A stretch of 64,000 nucleotides of DNA from JANXVR01 sp034667405 (GTDB taxonomy: Bacteria > Actinomycetota > UBA4738 > HRBIN12), in assembly GCA_034667405.1 (NCBI GenBank), contig JAXDJX010000019.1:124001-188000 (forward strand), in the 5' to 3' direction. Below, piece after piece: positions 57,640 through 64,000 of this stretch (position 1 is its first letter; every line of letters starts with the position of its first letter). The notes under the pieces were generated by a model. That model made no database searches. It saw nothing but the letters and a program-made list of their open reading frames with translations, and was not told where the DNA came from. A program made the position numbers and the translations under genes.

Positions 57640-59654
57640 CGGTCTGCCCTGCGGAGGAATGCCGCTTCATCGATGATCTCGACGCCCAAGGATGTGGCCT
57701 TGTCCAGCTTCGACCCGGCGCTCTCCCCCGCCACCACGAAATCGGTCTTCTTCGACACACTGGAGGCAACGCGGGCACCGGCCGCCTGCGCCACGGCCGT
57801 CGCCTCGTCGCGAGAGAGGGTCGGGAGGCTCCCGGTGAGCACGATGGTCTTGCCCTCCAACGGCTTGGGCCCGGCGTCCGGGCGGGCCTCATCTTCCAAC
57901 CGGACACCCGCCGCGCGCAAACGTTCGATGAGGGCGCGGTTCTCATCCTCGGAGAACCATTCGGCGACGGTCGCGGCGATCTCGGGACCGATCTCGGGCA
58001 CGGCATCGATCTCGTCCTCCGTCGCGGACATGAGCGCGTCGATCGAACCGAACGCGTCGGCGAGCACCTGCGCGACGTGACTTCCGACATGGCGGATGTT
58101 CAGACCGACGAGCAACCGCCACAACGGCTGGTTCTTGGACCGTTCTACCTGCTCCAGGATGTTCGTGATGGATTTGTCCTTGAAGCCGGGGAGCTCGGCG
58201 AGCTTTTCGGCCGTTAAGGCATAGATATCCGCCGGATCCTCGATGAAGCCGCGTTCGAGCAGCAACATCACCGTCTTGTACCCGAGGTGTTCGATATCCA
58301 TGGCACCGCGACCGGCGAAATGGAACAGCCATTCGATGCCCTGGTCGGGACAGCCCCGTTTGTTCGGGCATCGATAGTCCGCCTCACCCTCGGCCCGGAC
58401 CAGCGGCGTGCCGCACGATGGGCACACGGCCGGCATCGACCATCGCTTGGCACCCCGTTTGCGCATAGCGGAAACCGGGCCGACGATCTCGGGGATGACG
58501 TCCCCCGCACGGCGAACGATCACCGTGTCTCCCTTGCGCACATCCTTGCGCCGAACCTCCGACTCGTTGTGCAGCGTCGCGAACGTCACGGTGACACCGC
58601 CCACGACGACGGGTTCGAGCACGGCGAACGGCGTGATCTTCCCCGTTCGTCCCGTGTGGACTTCGATACTCTTCAACAGCGTCGTGCGTTCCTCGGGCGG
58701 GAACTTGTAGGCGATGGCCCATCGCGGCGCCTTCGACGTCGAGCCGAGTTCGCGCTGCAACGCCGTTTGGTCGACCTTGATCACCGTGCCGTCGATCTCC
58801 CAGTCGACGCTGTGGCGGTGCTCTTCCCAGTGCGTGAGGAACGCCTTCACACCATCCAGGGAGTCACGTCCCTCCGTGGTGGGCGGGACGGGGAGCCCGG
58901 CCTCGGAAGCCCAATCGAGGAACCCGAGGTGCGACTCGAACCGCACTCCTTCGGCGAAGCCGAAGGAGTGCACCCACAACCGGAGCGGTCTGGACGCGGT
59001 CACCTTCGGATCCTTCTGGCGTAGGGAGCCCGCGGCTGCGTTCCGCGGATTCGCGAACGCCCTGCCGCCCCCCTCCGTGAGCTGACGGTTCAAGTCGTCG
59101 AAGGCCGTGACGGGGAAATAGATCTCGCCACGAACCTCGATAAGGGGTGGTGGCTCGTTGAGCGTCAACGTACGCGGGATGCCGTGCACGGTCCGGACGT
59201 TGGCGGTGATGTCTTCGCCGACCCGCCCGTCTCCTCGCGTCGCGGCCTGGACCAGCACTCCCCGTTCATACGTCAGCGCGCAGGCGACGCCGTCGATCTT
59301 CAACTCGCAGGCGAACTGCGCGTCGTCCGCGCCACCTCGGATGATGCGATCAGCCCACGCGTCGAGTTCGTCGAAGCTGAAAGCGTTGTCGAGCGAAAGC
59401 ATGGGGGCCCGGTGGGTGACCGGGGCGAACAGGTCCGCGGGCGAGCCCCCAACGGTCTGTGTGGGTGAGTCGGCGGTCAGGAGTTCGGGGAACCGGTCTT
59501 CCAGCTCTTGGAGTTCGCGCATGAGCGCGTCGTACTCGGCGTCGGCCACATCGGGGTCGTCGAGCACGTGGTAGCGATAGCGATGGTGTTCGATAAGCGA
59601 ACGCAGTTCGTCCACTCGGTTCTTCGCGGCGGCCAGCTCACGATCGGTGCTCAC
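57636..59654 (-). CDS. ligA: NAD-dependent DNA ligase LigA
   Basis: Joins nicks in replication and repair using NAD. At 672 residues: adenylation domain with active lysine Lys119 (ELKIDGVA), OB fold, a four-cysteine zinc finger (CPSC...CPNKRGC), helix-hairpin-helix repeats and a C-terminal BRCT domain (GKTIVLTGSLPTLSRDEA). Its start overlaps the UPF0280 stop and its end overlaps the DUF4328 start, each by 4 bases. Confidence 0.97.
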   Translation of the reverse strand: MSTDRELAAAKNRVDELRSLIEHHRYRYHVLDDPDVADAEYDALMRELQELEDRFPELLTADSPTQTVGGSPADLFAPVTHRAPMLSLDNAFSFDELDAWADRIIRGGADDAQFACELKIDGVACALTYERGVLVQAATRGDGRVGEDITANVRTVHGIPRTLTLNEPPPLIEVRGEIYFPVTAFDDLNRQLTEGGGRAFANPRNAAAGSLRQKDPKVTASRPLRLWVHSFGFAEGVRFESHLGFLDWASEAGLPVPPTTEGRDSLDGVKAFLTHWEEHRHSVDWEIDGTVIKVDQTALQRELGSTSKAPRWAIAYKFPPEERTTLLKSIEVHTGRTGKITPFAVLEPVVVGGVTVTFATLHNESEVRRKDVRKGDTVIVRRAGDVIPEIVGPVSAMRKRGAKRWSMPAVCPSCGTPLVRAEGEADYRCPNKRGCPDQGIEWLFHFAGRGAMDIEHLGYKTVMLLLERGFIEDPADIYALTAEKLAELPGFKDKSITNILEQVERSKNQPLWRLLVGLNIRHVGSHVAQVLADAFGSIDALMSATEDEIDAVPEIGPEIAATVAEWFSEDENRALIERLRAAGVRLEDEARPDAGPKPLEGKTIVLTGSLPTLSRDEATAVAQAAGARVASSVSKKTDFVVAGESAGSKLDKATSLGVEIIDEAAFLRRADR

Positions 59655-60331
59655 TCGGCGATCTCCACCGCTCCGGCCACGCCGATGCGGTCGCCGACCA
59701 CGATGACCCCGCCTTGCACCCCGCGGACCTGCTGGAGATAGCGCAACGCTAGGTCGAACCCGCCCGACTTCGGGAGCACGGCCTGCACCCCCGCGGCGGC
59801 GGCATCGGCGAGCATGCAGGTCTGCGCGATGACAGCCAGTCCGTCCGGTCCCTCTCCTCCGCGCCCACGCCCGAGCGTCGTCGACACGCCGATGCCGTGG
59901 GGGTCCGGTTCGATGGCGACCGTGATGGGGCGACCGCCGTGGCGCTTCACCGCGAGGCGGAGCCGCTTCCTCGCGAGGAGGAAGTAGTCACCGTCACAGG
60001 CGACCGTAACTTCTGACATGGATTGACTGAGGAAGCGCCCGACCTGATCGACAACGGCGCCACGGAAGGTGAACATCGGCCCAACCCCGGCGTCGGCCGC
60101 ACTCCCCAACATCTCCTTCACGATGTCGGGGGCGTCTGCCGCCACCTGAGTGAGGGGACGCTTGCTCTGGCGGAATTCGGGGAACCGGAGACCGTAGGAC
60201 TGGAGCTGCTCCCAGAAGCCCAGGGCGGCCGCGCGCGACTCCTCGGCGAAGTCGTCGGAGGCCGTGATGTGCAGGGTCAGGTCCTGCACCTGGATGTCGA
60301 AGCTCTTGGGTCTGCGGCGCAGTCGCTTCAC
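59651..60331 (-). CDS. UPF0280 family (ApbE-like fold) protein
   Basis: A 226-residue protein whose central part GPMFTFRGAVVDQVGRFLS, ACDGDYFLLARKR and GIGVSTTLGRGRGG resembles the UPF0280 proteins related to the flavin transferase ApbE. The C-terminal GEGPDGLAVIAQTCMLADAAAAG also fits. UPF0280 proteins are best known from archaea; their role is unknown. GTG start with GAGGGA upstream. It is coupled to ligA by a 4-base overlap. Confidence 0.6.
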   Translation of the reverse strand: MKRLRRRPKSFDIQVQDLTLHITASDDFAEESRAAALGFWEQLQSYGLRFPEFRQSKRPLTQVAADAPDIVKEMLGSAADAGVGPMFTFRGAVVDQVGRFLSQSMSEVTVACDGDYFLLARKRLRLAVKRHGGRPITVAIEPDPHGIGVSTTLGRGRGGEGPDGLAVIAQTCMLADAAAAGVQAVLPKSGGFDLALRYLQQVRGVQGGVIVVGDRIGVAGAVEIAE

Positions 60332-60418
60332 GCGGATCCCTCTTCGGCTTTGGGGAGCCCGATGATAGTCGAGCCCACCGACGCCCCCGTTCAGCGAACC
60401 CGAAGTAGCGACCGGCCT

Positions 60419-61495
60419 TCAGCGAACCGAGCGCACGATGCGCCCGCCGCCCAGAAGTTCGTCGCCTCGATAGATGACGGCGCTCTGACCGGGCGCGACG
60501 GCGCGCTGCGGAGAACGGAAGGTGACGGAGAACCGCCGTCCCGCCTCCGTGACCTCGATGACGGCAGGGGCGTCCTCACCCTTGTACCGGATCCGGACAT
60601 CGGCTTCGAAGGGCCCGCGGGGAGCATCTCCCGCCACCCAGCCGGCCCGGTCTGCCTCCAGGCCCCGGCTCGCCAACAACTCCTCCGGGCCCACGACCAC
60701 GCGGTTCGTGGGGCGGTCGATCTCCACCACGTATGCCGGTGCGCCGACCGCCACCCCGAGCCCCCGGCGCTGTCCTACCGTGAACGCGAACGTCCCATCG
60801 TGTTCGGCGAGAACGTTGCCGTCGGGATCGACCACGGTTCCCCCGGGCCGGATCATGTCGCCGGCCCGATCGCGAACGAACGCCCCGGCGTCACCGGCCG
60901 GCGCGAAGCAGAGCTCCTGGGAATCCGGCTTGCCCGCAACCGGCAGAGCCAAACGCTCGGCGTGCTTACGGGTCTCGGCCTTCGGCATCTCCCCGACCGG
61001 GAAGATCGATCGCGAAAGCTCGTGCTGGCCGAGCATATGGAGCATGTACGTCTGGTCCTTCGCACGATCGACGCCGCGCCGCAGGTGGTAGTCGCCATCG
61101 TCGCCACGGACGTTGCGGACATAGTGACCGGTGGCCACGAAGTCCATCCCCAGCTGGTCCGCCCGGCGCAGGAACGCTCCGAACTTGATCTCGCCGTTGC
61201 AGCGGGCGCACGGGTTGGGCGTTCGGCCGGCGGCGTGTTCGGCGAGGAAGTCGGCCATCACCGTGTCTTCGAACTCCTGGGAGAGATCGCAGATCTCGAA
61301 GGGGAACCCGCCGATCCTCGCCACCTCGGCGGCGTCCGCTCGGGCGCGGGGTCCGCAGCACCCGTGCTCGACGCCACCCATGTGGACGAGGTCCATATGG
61401 GAGCCCAGCACATCGAAGCCCTGCTCCTTCAGGAGGCAGGCGGCGACGGAGGAATCAACACCTCCCGACATGGCGACCAACACTGAGTGACCCAC
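60419..61495 (-). CDS. mnmA: tRNA-specific 2-thiouridylase MnmA
   Basis: Makes 2-thiouridine at the wobble position of Lys, Glu and Gln tRNAs. At 358 residues: PP-loop AMSGGVDSSVAAC at 8-20, catalytic Cys99 in NPCARCNGEIKFG, persulfide Cys196 in DSQELCFAP, and a C-terminal beta-barrel. iscS, its usual upstream partner, is not in the window. GTG start preceded by TAGCCT with a 6-base spacer, suggesting a leaderless transcript divergent from etfB. Confidence 0.96.
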   Translation of the reverse strand: MGHSVLVAMSGGVDSSVAACLLKEQGFDVLGSHMDLVHMGGVEHGCCGPRARADAAEVARIGGFPFEICDLSQEFEDTVMADFLAEHAAGRTPNPCARCNGEIKFGAFLRRADQLGMDFVATGHYVRNVRGDDGDYHLRRGVDRAKDQTYMLHMLGQHELSRSIFPVGEMPKAETRKHAERLALPVAGKPDSQELCFAPAGDAGAFVRDRAGDMIRPGGTVVDPDGNVLAEHDGTFAFTVGQRRGLGVAVGAPAYVVEIDRPTNRVVVGPEELLASRGLEADRAGWVAGDAPRGPFEADVRIRYKGEDAPAVIEVTEAGRRFSVTFRSPQRAVAPGQSAVIYRGDELLGGGRIVRSVR

Positions 61496-61501
61496 GGGAC
61501 G

Positions 61502-61507
61502 AGGCTA
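61502..61507 (-). promoter_or_regulatory. Leaderless-type -10 box (TAGCCT) for mnmA
   Basis: TAGCCT on the minus strand, then CGTCCC and the GTG at 61495, a 6-base spacer. A TATCCT box for the divergent etfB lies at 61523-61528. Confidence 0.5.
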
Positions 61508-61570
61508 CCGCAGTGAGCTGGGTATCCTCCCCCTCAACAGAACCGCCCACGCTCTTCCTGGAGGCTCGTT

Positions 61571-62335
61571 ATGAACGTCGTGGTACTCGTGAAGTCTGTG
61601 ATCGACCCTAGCGGGCAACCGCGCCTCGGTCCGGACTTCCTGATGGATCGGTCCGCCGAAGGAACGCTCGACCCTACCGACGAGTTCGGCGTGGAGGCCG
61701 CGCTCCAGCTGACCGCCGAGAGCGGGGGGACCGTGACGGCGCTCTCGATGGGTCCCGACGGCGCGGGCGCGGCCGTTCGACGCGCGTTCGCGATGGGGGT
61801 CGACGCCGGGGTGCTCGTCACCGATCCGCTCCTGCGCGGCGCTGACACCCTTGCCACCGCGCGCGTGCTCGCCGCGGCGATCGCCCAAGCGGGGTTCGAT
61901 CTGGTGCTCGCGGGCGTGGAATCGACAGACGGTTACACCGGGACGCTCGCCGTCGCAGTGGCCGAGTTCCTGGATGTCCCGAGCGCGACGTTCGCCCGAA
62001 AGGTGTCGGTTGCCGACGGGGTCGCACGGATCGAACGGCAGACCGAGAGCGGGTACGACGTGATCGAATGCCCCCTGCCGGCCGTGATCACCGTCACCGC
62101 CGGCTCCACGGAACCTCGCTATCCCACCTTGAAAGGAATCATGGCCTCCAAGTCCAAGACGCTCGAGAGCCGGACGCTCGCCGATCTTGGGCTGGATGCG
62201 GCGGCCGTCGCGGCCACGCAGCGTGTGAGCCACGTCACACCGGCACCCGCCAAGTCCGGCGGCGTCGTGATCGAGGCGGGCGACGACGCCGCCGTCCGGA
62301 TCGCCGATGCACTCGACCAAGCGAAGGTGATCTGA
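61571..62335 (+). CDS. etfB: Electron transfer flavoprotein beta subunit
   Basis: The beta subunit of ETF, which takes electrons from acyl-CoA and dimethylglycine/sarcosine-type dehydrogenases. At 254 residues it begins MNVVVLVKSVIDPSGQPRL and contains LVLAGVESTDGYTG, the nucleotide-binding loop (AMP in bacterial ETF). GGAGG lies 7 bases before the ATG. It overlaps etfA by one base (TGATG). Confidence 0.95.
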   Translation: MNVVVLVKSVIDPSGQPRLGPDFLMDRSAEGTLDPTDEFGVEAALQLTAESGGTVTALSMGPDGAGAAVRRAFAMGVDAGVLVTDPLLRGADTLATARVLAAAIAQAGFDLVLAGVESTDGYTGTLAVAVAEFLDVPSATFARKVSVADGVARIERQTESGYDVIECPLPAVITVTAGSTEPRYPTLKGIMASKSKTLESRTLADLGLDAAAVAATQRVSHVTPAPAKSGGVVIEAGDDAAVRIADALDQAKVI

Positions 62336-63288
62336 TGAAGGTCTGGGTGTTCGCAGAACTCACTCCCGGTGGACCGACGCCGGCCACACTCGAACTCCTG
62401 GCCAAGGCGCACGAACTCGGCGATGCCGAAGCGCTCGCGCTGGGGCCGGGCGCCACGTCGGCGGCCCCGACGCTCGGAGCCCACGGTGCGCGCACCGTGT
62501 ATGCCTCGGACGACCCGGTCTACGCGGATCATCTGGCCCAACCGGCTGCCCACGCCGTGAAGACGCTGATCGAGACGCACGGGCCGGATCTCATCCTCTT
62601 CCCGGCCACCTACGGCGCCCGCGACGTCGCGGGACGTCTCCAAGCGAAGCTCGGCTCGACGCTCATGGCCAACGTCATCGAGATCACCGGCGCCGACGCA
62701 GCGAGAACCCAGATAGCCGGTGGAACTTTGTTCGTGGACGTGGTGCTTGAGGGTCCGAGCCCTCGTTTGATCATCGTGAGCCCGAAGGCGTTCGTTGCGC
62801 AGGAAGTGGGTGGCACCGCGGAGATCGTGCCCGTCGAGGTCGAGATCCCCGAGTACTACACGCGGGTTCGCCGGATCGAACAACATGACGAACCCGCCAG
62901 CGGACCCAAGCTGGAAGAGGCACGGGTGGTGGTCTCGGGTGGGCGGGGTCTCCAAGACCCTTCCAACATCACGCTCCTGCAACAGCTCGCCGATGCCGTC
63001 GGGGGCGCGGCGGTGGGCGCGACGCGTGCCATCGTGGACGCCGGCTGGATCCCCTACAGCCACCAAGTGGGGCAGACGGGCAAGACGGTGAAGCCCGACG
63101 TGTATATGGCGGTGGGGATCAGCGGAGCGCTCCAACATCTGGTGGGCATGAAGGGTTCGAAGTTCGTCATCGCGATCAACAAGGACCCGGAAGCTCCGAT
63201 CTTTCGAGTGGCCGACCTGGGAGTCGTCGGCGACGCGTTGGTCGTTGTTCCCGCCCTCATCCAAGAACTCGTGAAGCGGCGGGGGTAA
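62335..63288 (+). CDS. etfA: Electron transfer flavoprotein alpha subunit
   Basis: The FAD-binding subunit of ETF, 317 residues. The C-terminal FAD domain shows VVSGGRGLQ, HQVGQTGKTVKPDVYMAVG, ISGALQHLVGMKGSKFVIAINKDPEAP and a final ALIQELVKRRG. The ATG is inside the TGATG overlap with etfB, so translation is coupled. An open frame extends upstream within etfB but is not homologous. Confidence 0.96.
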   Translation: MKVWVFAELTPGGPTPATLELLAKAHELGDAEALALGPGATSAAPTLGAHGARTVYASDDPVYADHLAQPAAHAVKTLIETHGPDLILFPATYGARDVAGRLQAKLGSTLMANVIEITGADAARTQIAGGTLFVDVVLEGPSPRLIIVSPKAFVAQEVGGTAEIVPVEVEIPEYYTRVRRIEQHDEPASGPKLEEARVVVSGGRGLQDPSNITLLQQLADAVGGAAVGATRAIVDAGWIPYSHQVGQTGKTVKPDVYMAVGISGALQHLVGMKGSKFVIAINKDPEAPIFRVADLGVVGDALVVVPALIQELVKRRG

Positions 63289-63312
63289 CACCACGGGAGG
63301 GGGGCCGACCCG

Positions 63313-64000
63313 ATGATCGAGGCCCGGTTCGACGACCTCACCGGCGCATCCCCATCATTCAGACTGAGCGAACCCATCGGCGTCGTCGAGGCGATGCACC
63401 CCGACGAAGTACTTCCTGCTCTCGCCGCCGCCGAGGCGGCGGCCGCCAGGGGCCTCTGGGTGGCGGGGTTCGTCGCGTACGAGGCGGCGCCGGGTTTCGA
63501 TCCCTCGCTGGTGGTGCGTAGTCGAGCCGCAACCGACCCCTTCGCAAGGCTCCCACTCGCGTGGTTCGCGATGTTCGAGCGGCGCGAGGAGTCGAGCCTG
63601 CCGGAACCGCGGAACGGAACGGGGGGATCGGCCGAGGCGTGGCGGCCCTCCGTGGACCGCGCCACGTATGACCGCGCGATCGCGCGGATCCGGGAGCACA
63701 TCGCCGGGGGCGAGACCTACCAGATCAACTACACGCTCCGGCTCCGTTCGCAGATCGAAGGCAACGAACGTGGGCTCTACCGCGATCTCTGTTTCGCCCA
63801 GCGCGGAGCCCACGCCGGGTACCTGAACCTGGGCCGCTACCGGATCTGCTCGGCGTCACCGGAACTCTTCTTCCGGCTGGACGGCTCGAGCATCACTACC
63901 CGCCCGATGAAAGGAACGGCGCCTCGCGGACGGTGGGCCGCCGAGGATCGCGAGCAGCGTGAGCGGCTGGTCGCATCCGTGAAGGATCGCGCGGAGAACG
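63313..64000 (+). CDS. pabB: Aminodeoxychorismate synthase component I PabB (partial)
   Basis: Converts chorismate to aminodeoxychorismate for folate synthesis. The 229 visible codons include IREHIAGGETYQINYTLRL, SPELFFRLDG, TRPMKGTAPRGR and SVKDRAEN, the chorismate-binding motifs, and the frame runs off the right edge. The short N-terminal part before these motifs is typical of PabB enzymes that are fused to a PabC-like domain, but the end is not visible. GGAGGGGGG precedes the ATG. It lies 24 bases after etfA. Confidence 0.93.
   Translation, partial: MIEARFDDLTGASPSFRLSEPIGVVEAMHPDEVLPALAAAEAAAARGLWVAGFVAYEAAPGFDPSLVVRSRAATDPFARLPLAWFAMFERREESSLPEPRNGTGGSAEAWRPSVDRATYDRAIARIREHIAGGETYQINYTLRLRSQIEGNERGLYRDLCFAQRGAHAGYLNLGRYRICSASPELFFRLDGSSITTRPMKGTAPRGRWAAEDREQRERLVASVKDRAEN

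Noticed and set aside
1..64000. CRISPR arrays, insertion sequences, prophage, attachment sites or replication origin
   Set aside because: No regularly spaced repeats, transposase or integrase genes, terminal inverted repeats, phage proteins or DnaA-box clusters were seen on either strand.

Overview
The window is a gene-dense, GC-rich chromosomal segment of an actinobacterium, most likely from a lineage outside the well-studied genera. The gene families and order of its backbone (rimM-khpA-rpsP-ffh, ftsY-smc-mutM-rnc-rpmF-DUF177-SepIVA-coaD-rsmD-recG, then thiL, ddl, fbiD/cofC, HU, gltX-FAH hydrolase, serA, gatBAC, ligA, mnmA, etfBA) follow, from memory, the order in Mycobacterium tuberculosis from about Rv2907c to Rv3029c, with insertions and losses. 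An F420-type guanylyltransferase, a CtpE-like ATPase and many starts preceded by a TANNNT box six or seven bases upstream (leaderless-type starts) also fit Actinomycetota. No IS element, prophage, CRISPR array or rRNA gene was seen, and no stretch over 300 bases lacks a gene.

Layout. 1-14.8 kb: mostly minus-strand housekeeping genes for ribosome maturation, the SRP pathway, chromosome structure, DNA repair, CoA synthesis and rRNA methylation. A two-component pair is embedded here: the response regulator is coupled to ftsY and its presumed kinase converges on it. 14.8-18.1 kb: a thioredoxin-like lipoprotein, ribosomal protein L28, a small secreted-protein family with one broken copy, and thiamine genes thiD-thiL. 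18.2-22.7 kb: ATP-type PEP carboxykinase, a stand-alone AsnC/Lrp effector domain, and a large secreted protein that alternates beta-propeller and calcium-binding repeats. 22.7-28.7 kb: an operon bioY-plsC-PLP sulfur enzyme-ddl, then fbiD/cofC, a cold-shock-like protein, HU, tRNA-Gln, a tiny four-cysteine protein, a GNAT acetyltransferase and tRNA-Glu. 28.7-40 kb: a GAF-GGDEF-EAL protein, a cyclic-nucleotide-binding protein, an amidase, gltX, a FAH hydrolase, a P-type ATPase, aminopeptidase N and ilvE.

40.1-47.4 kb is the accessory part. It reads tandem MFS exporters, then a PYROXD2-like FAD oxidoreductase, a DmdA-like (GcvT-family) THF-dependent methyltransferase, a Rieske-type oxygenase alpha subunit that has lost its Rieske domain, and a SAM methyltransferase. 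Palindromic operator-like sites lie at the FAD oxidoreductase promoter, and an attenuator-like leader precedes the transporters. I read this as a candidate demethylation or one-carbon module; the substrate cannot be read from the sequence. A Rieske ferredoxin and a ferredoxin reductase follow at 50.7-52.3 kb, after serA and a class V aminotransferase.

52.3-64 kb: another MFS-like protein, the GatCAB amidotransferase, ligase LigA, an ApbE-like UPF0280 protein, MnmA, the electron transfer flavoprotein EtfBA, and the start of pabB. GltX, GatCAB and tRNA-Gln together fit the indirect route to Gln-tRNA.
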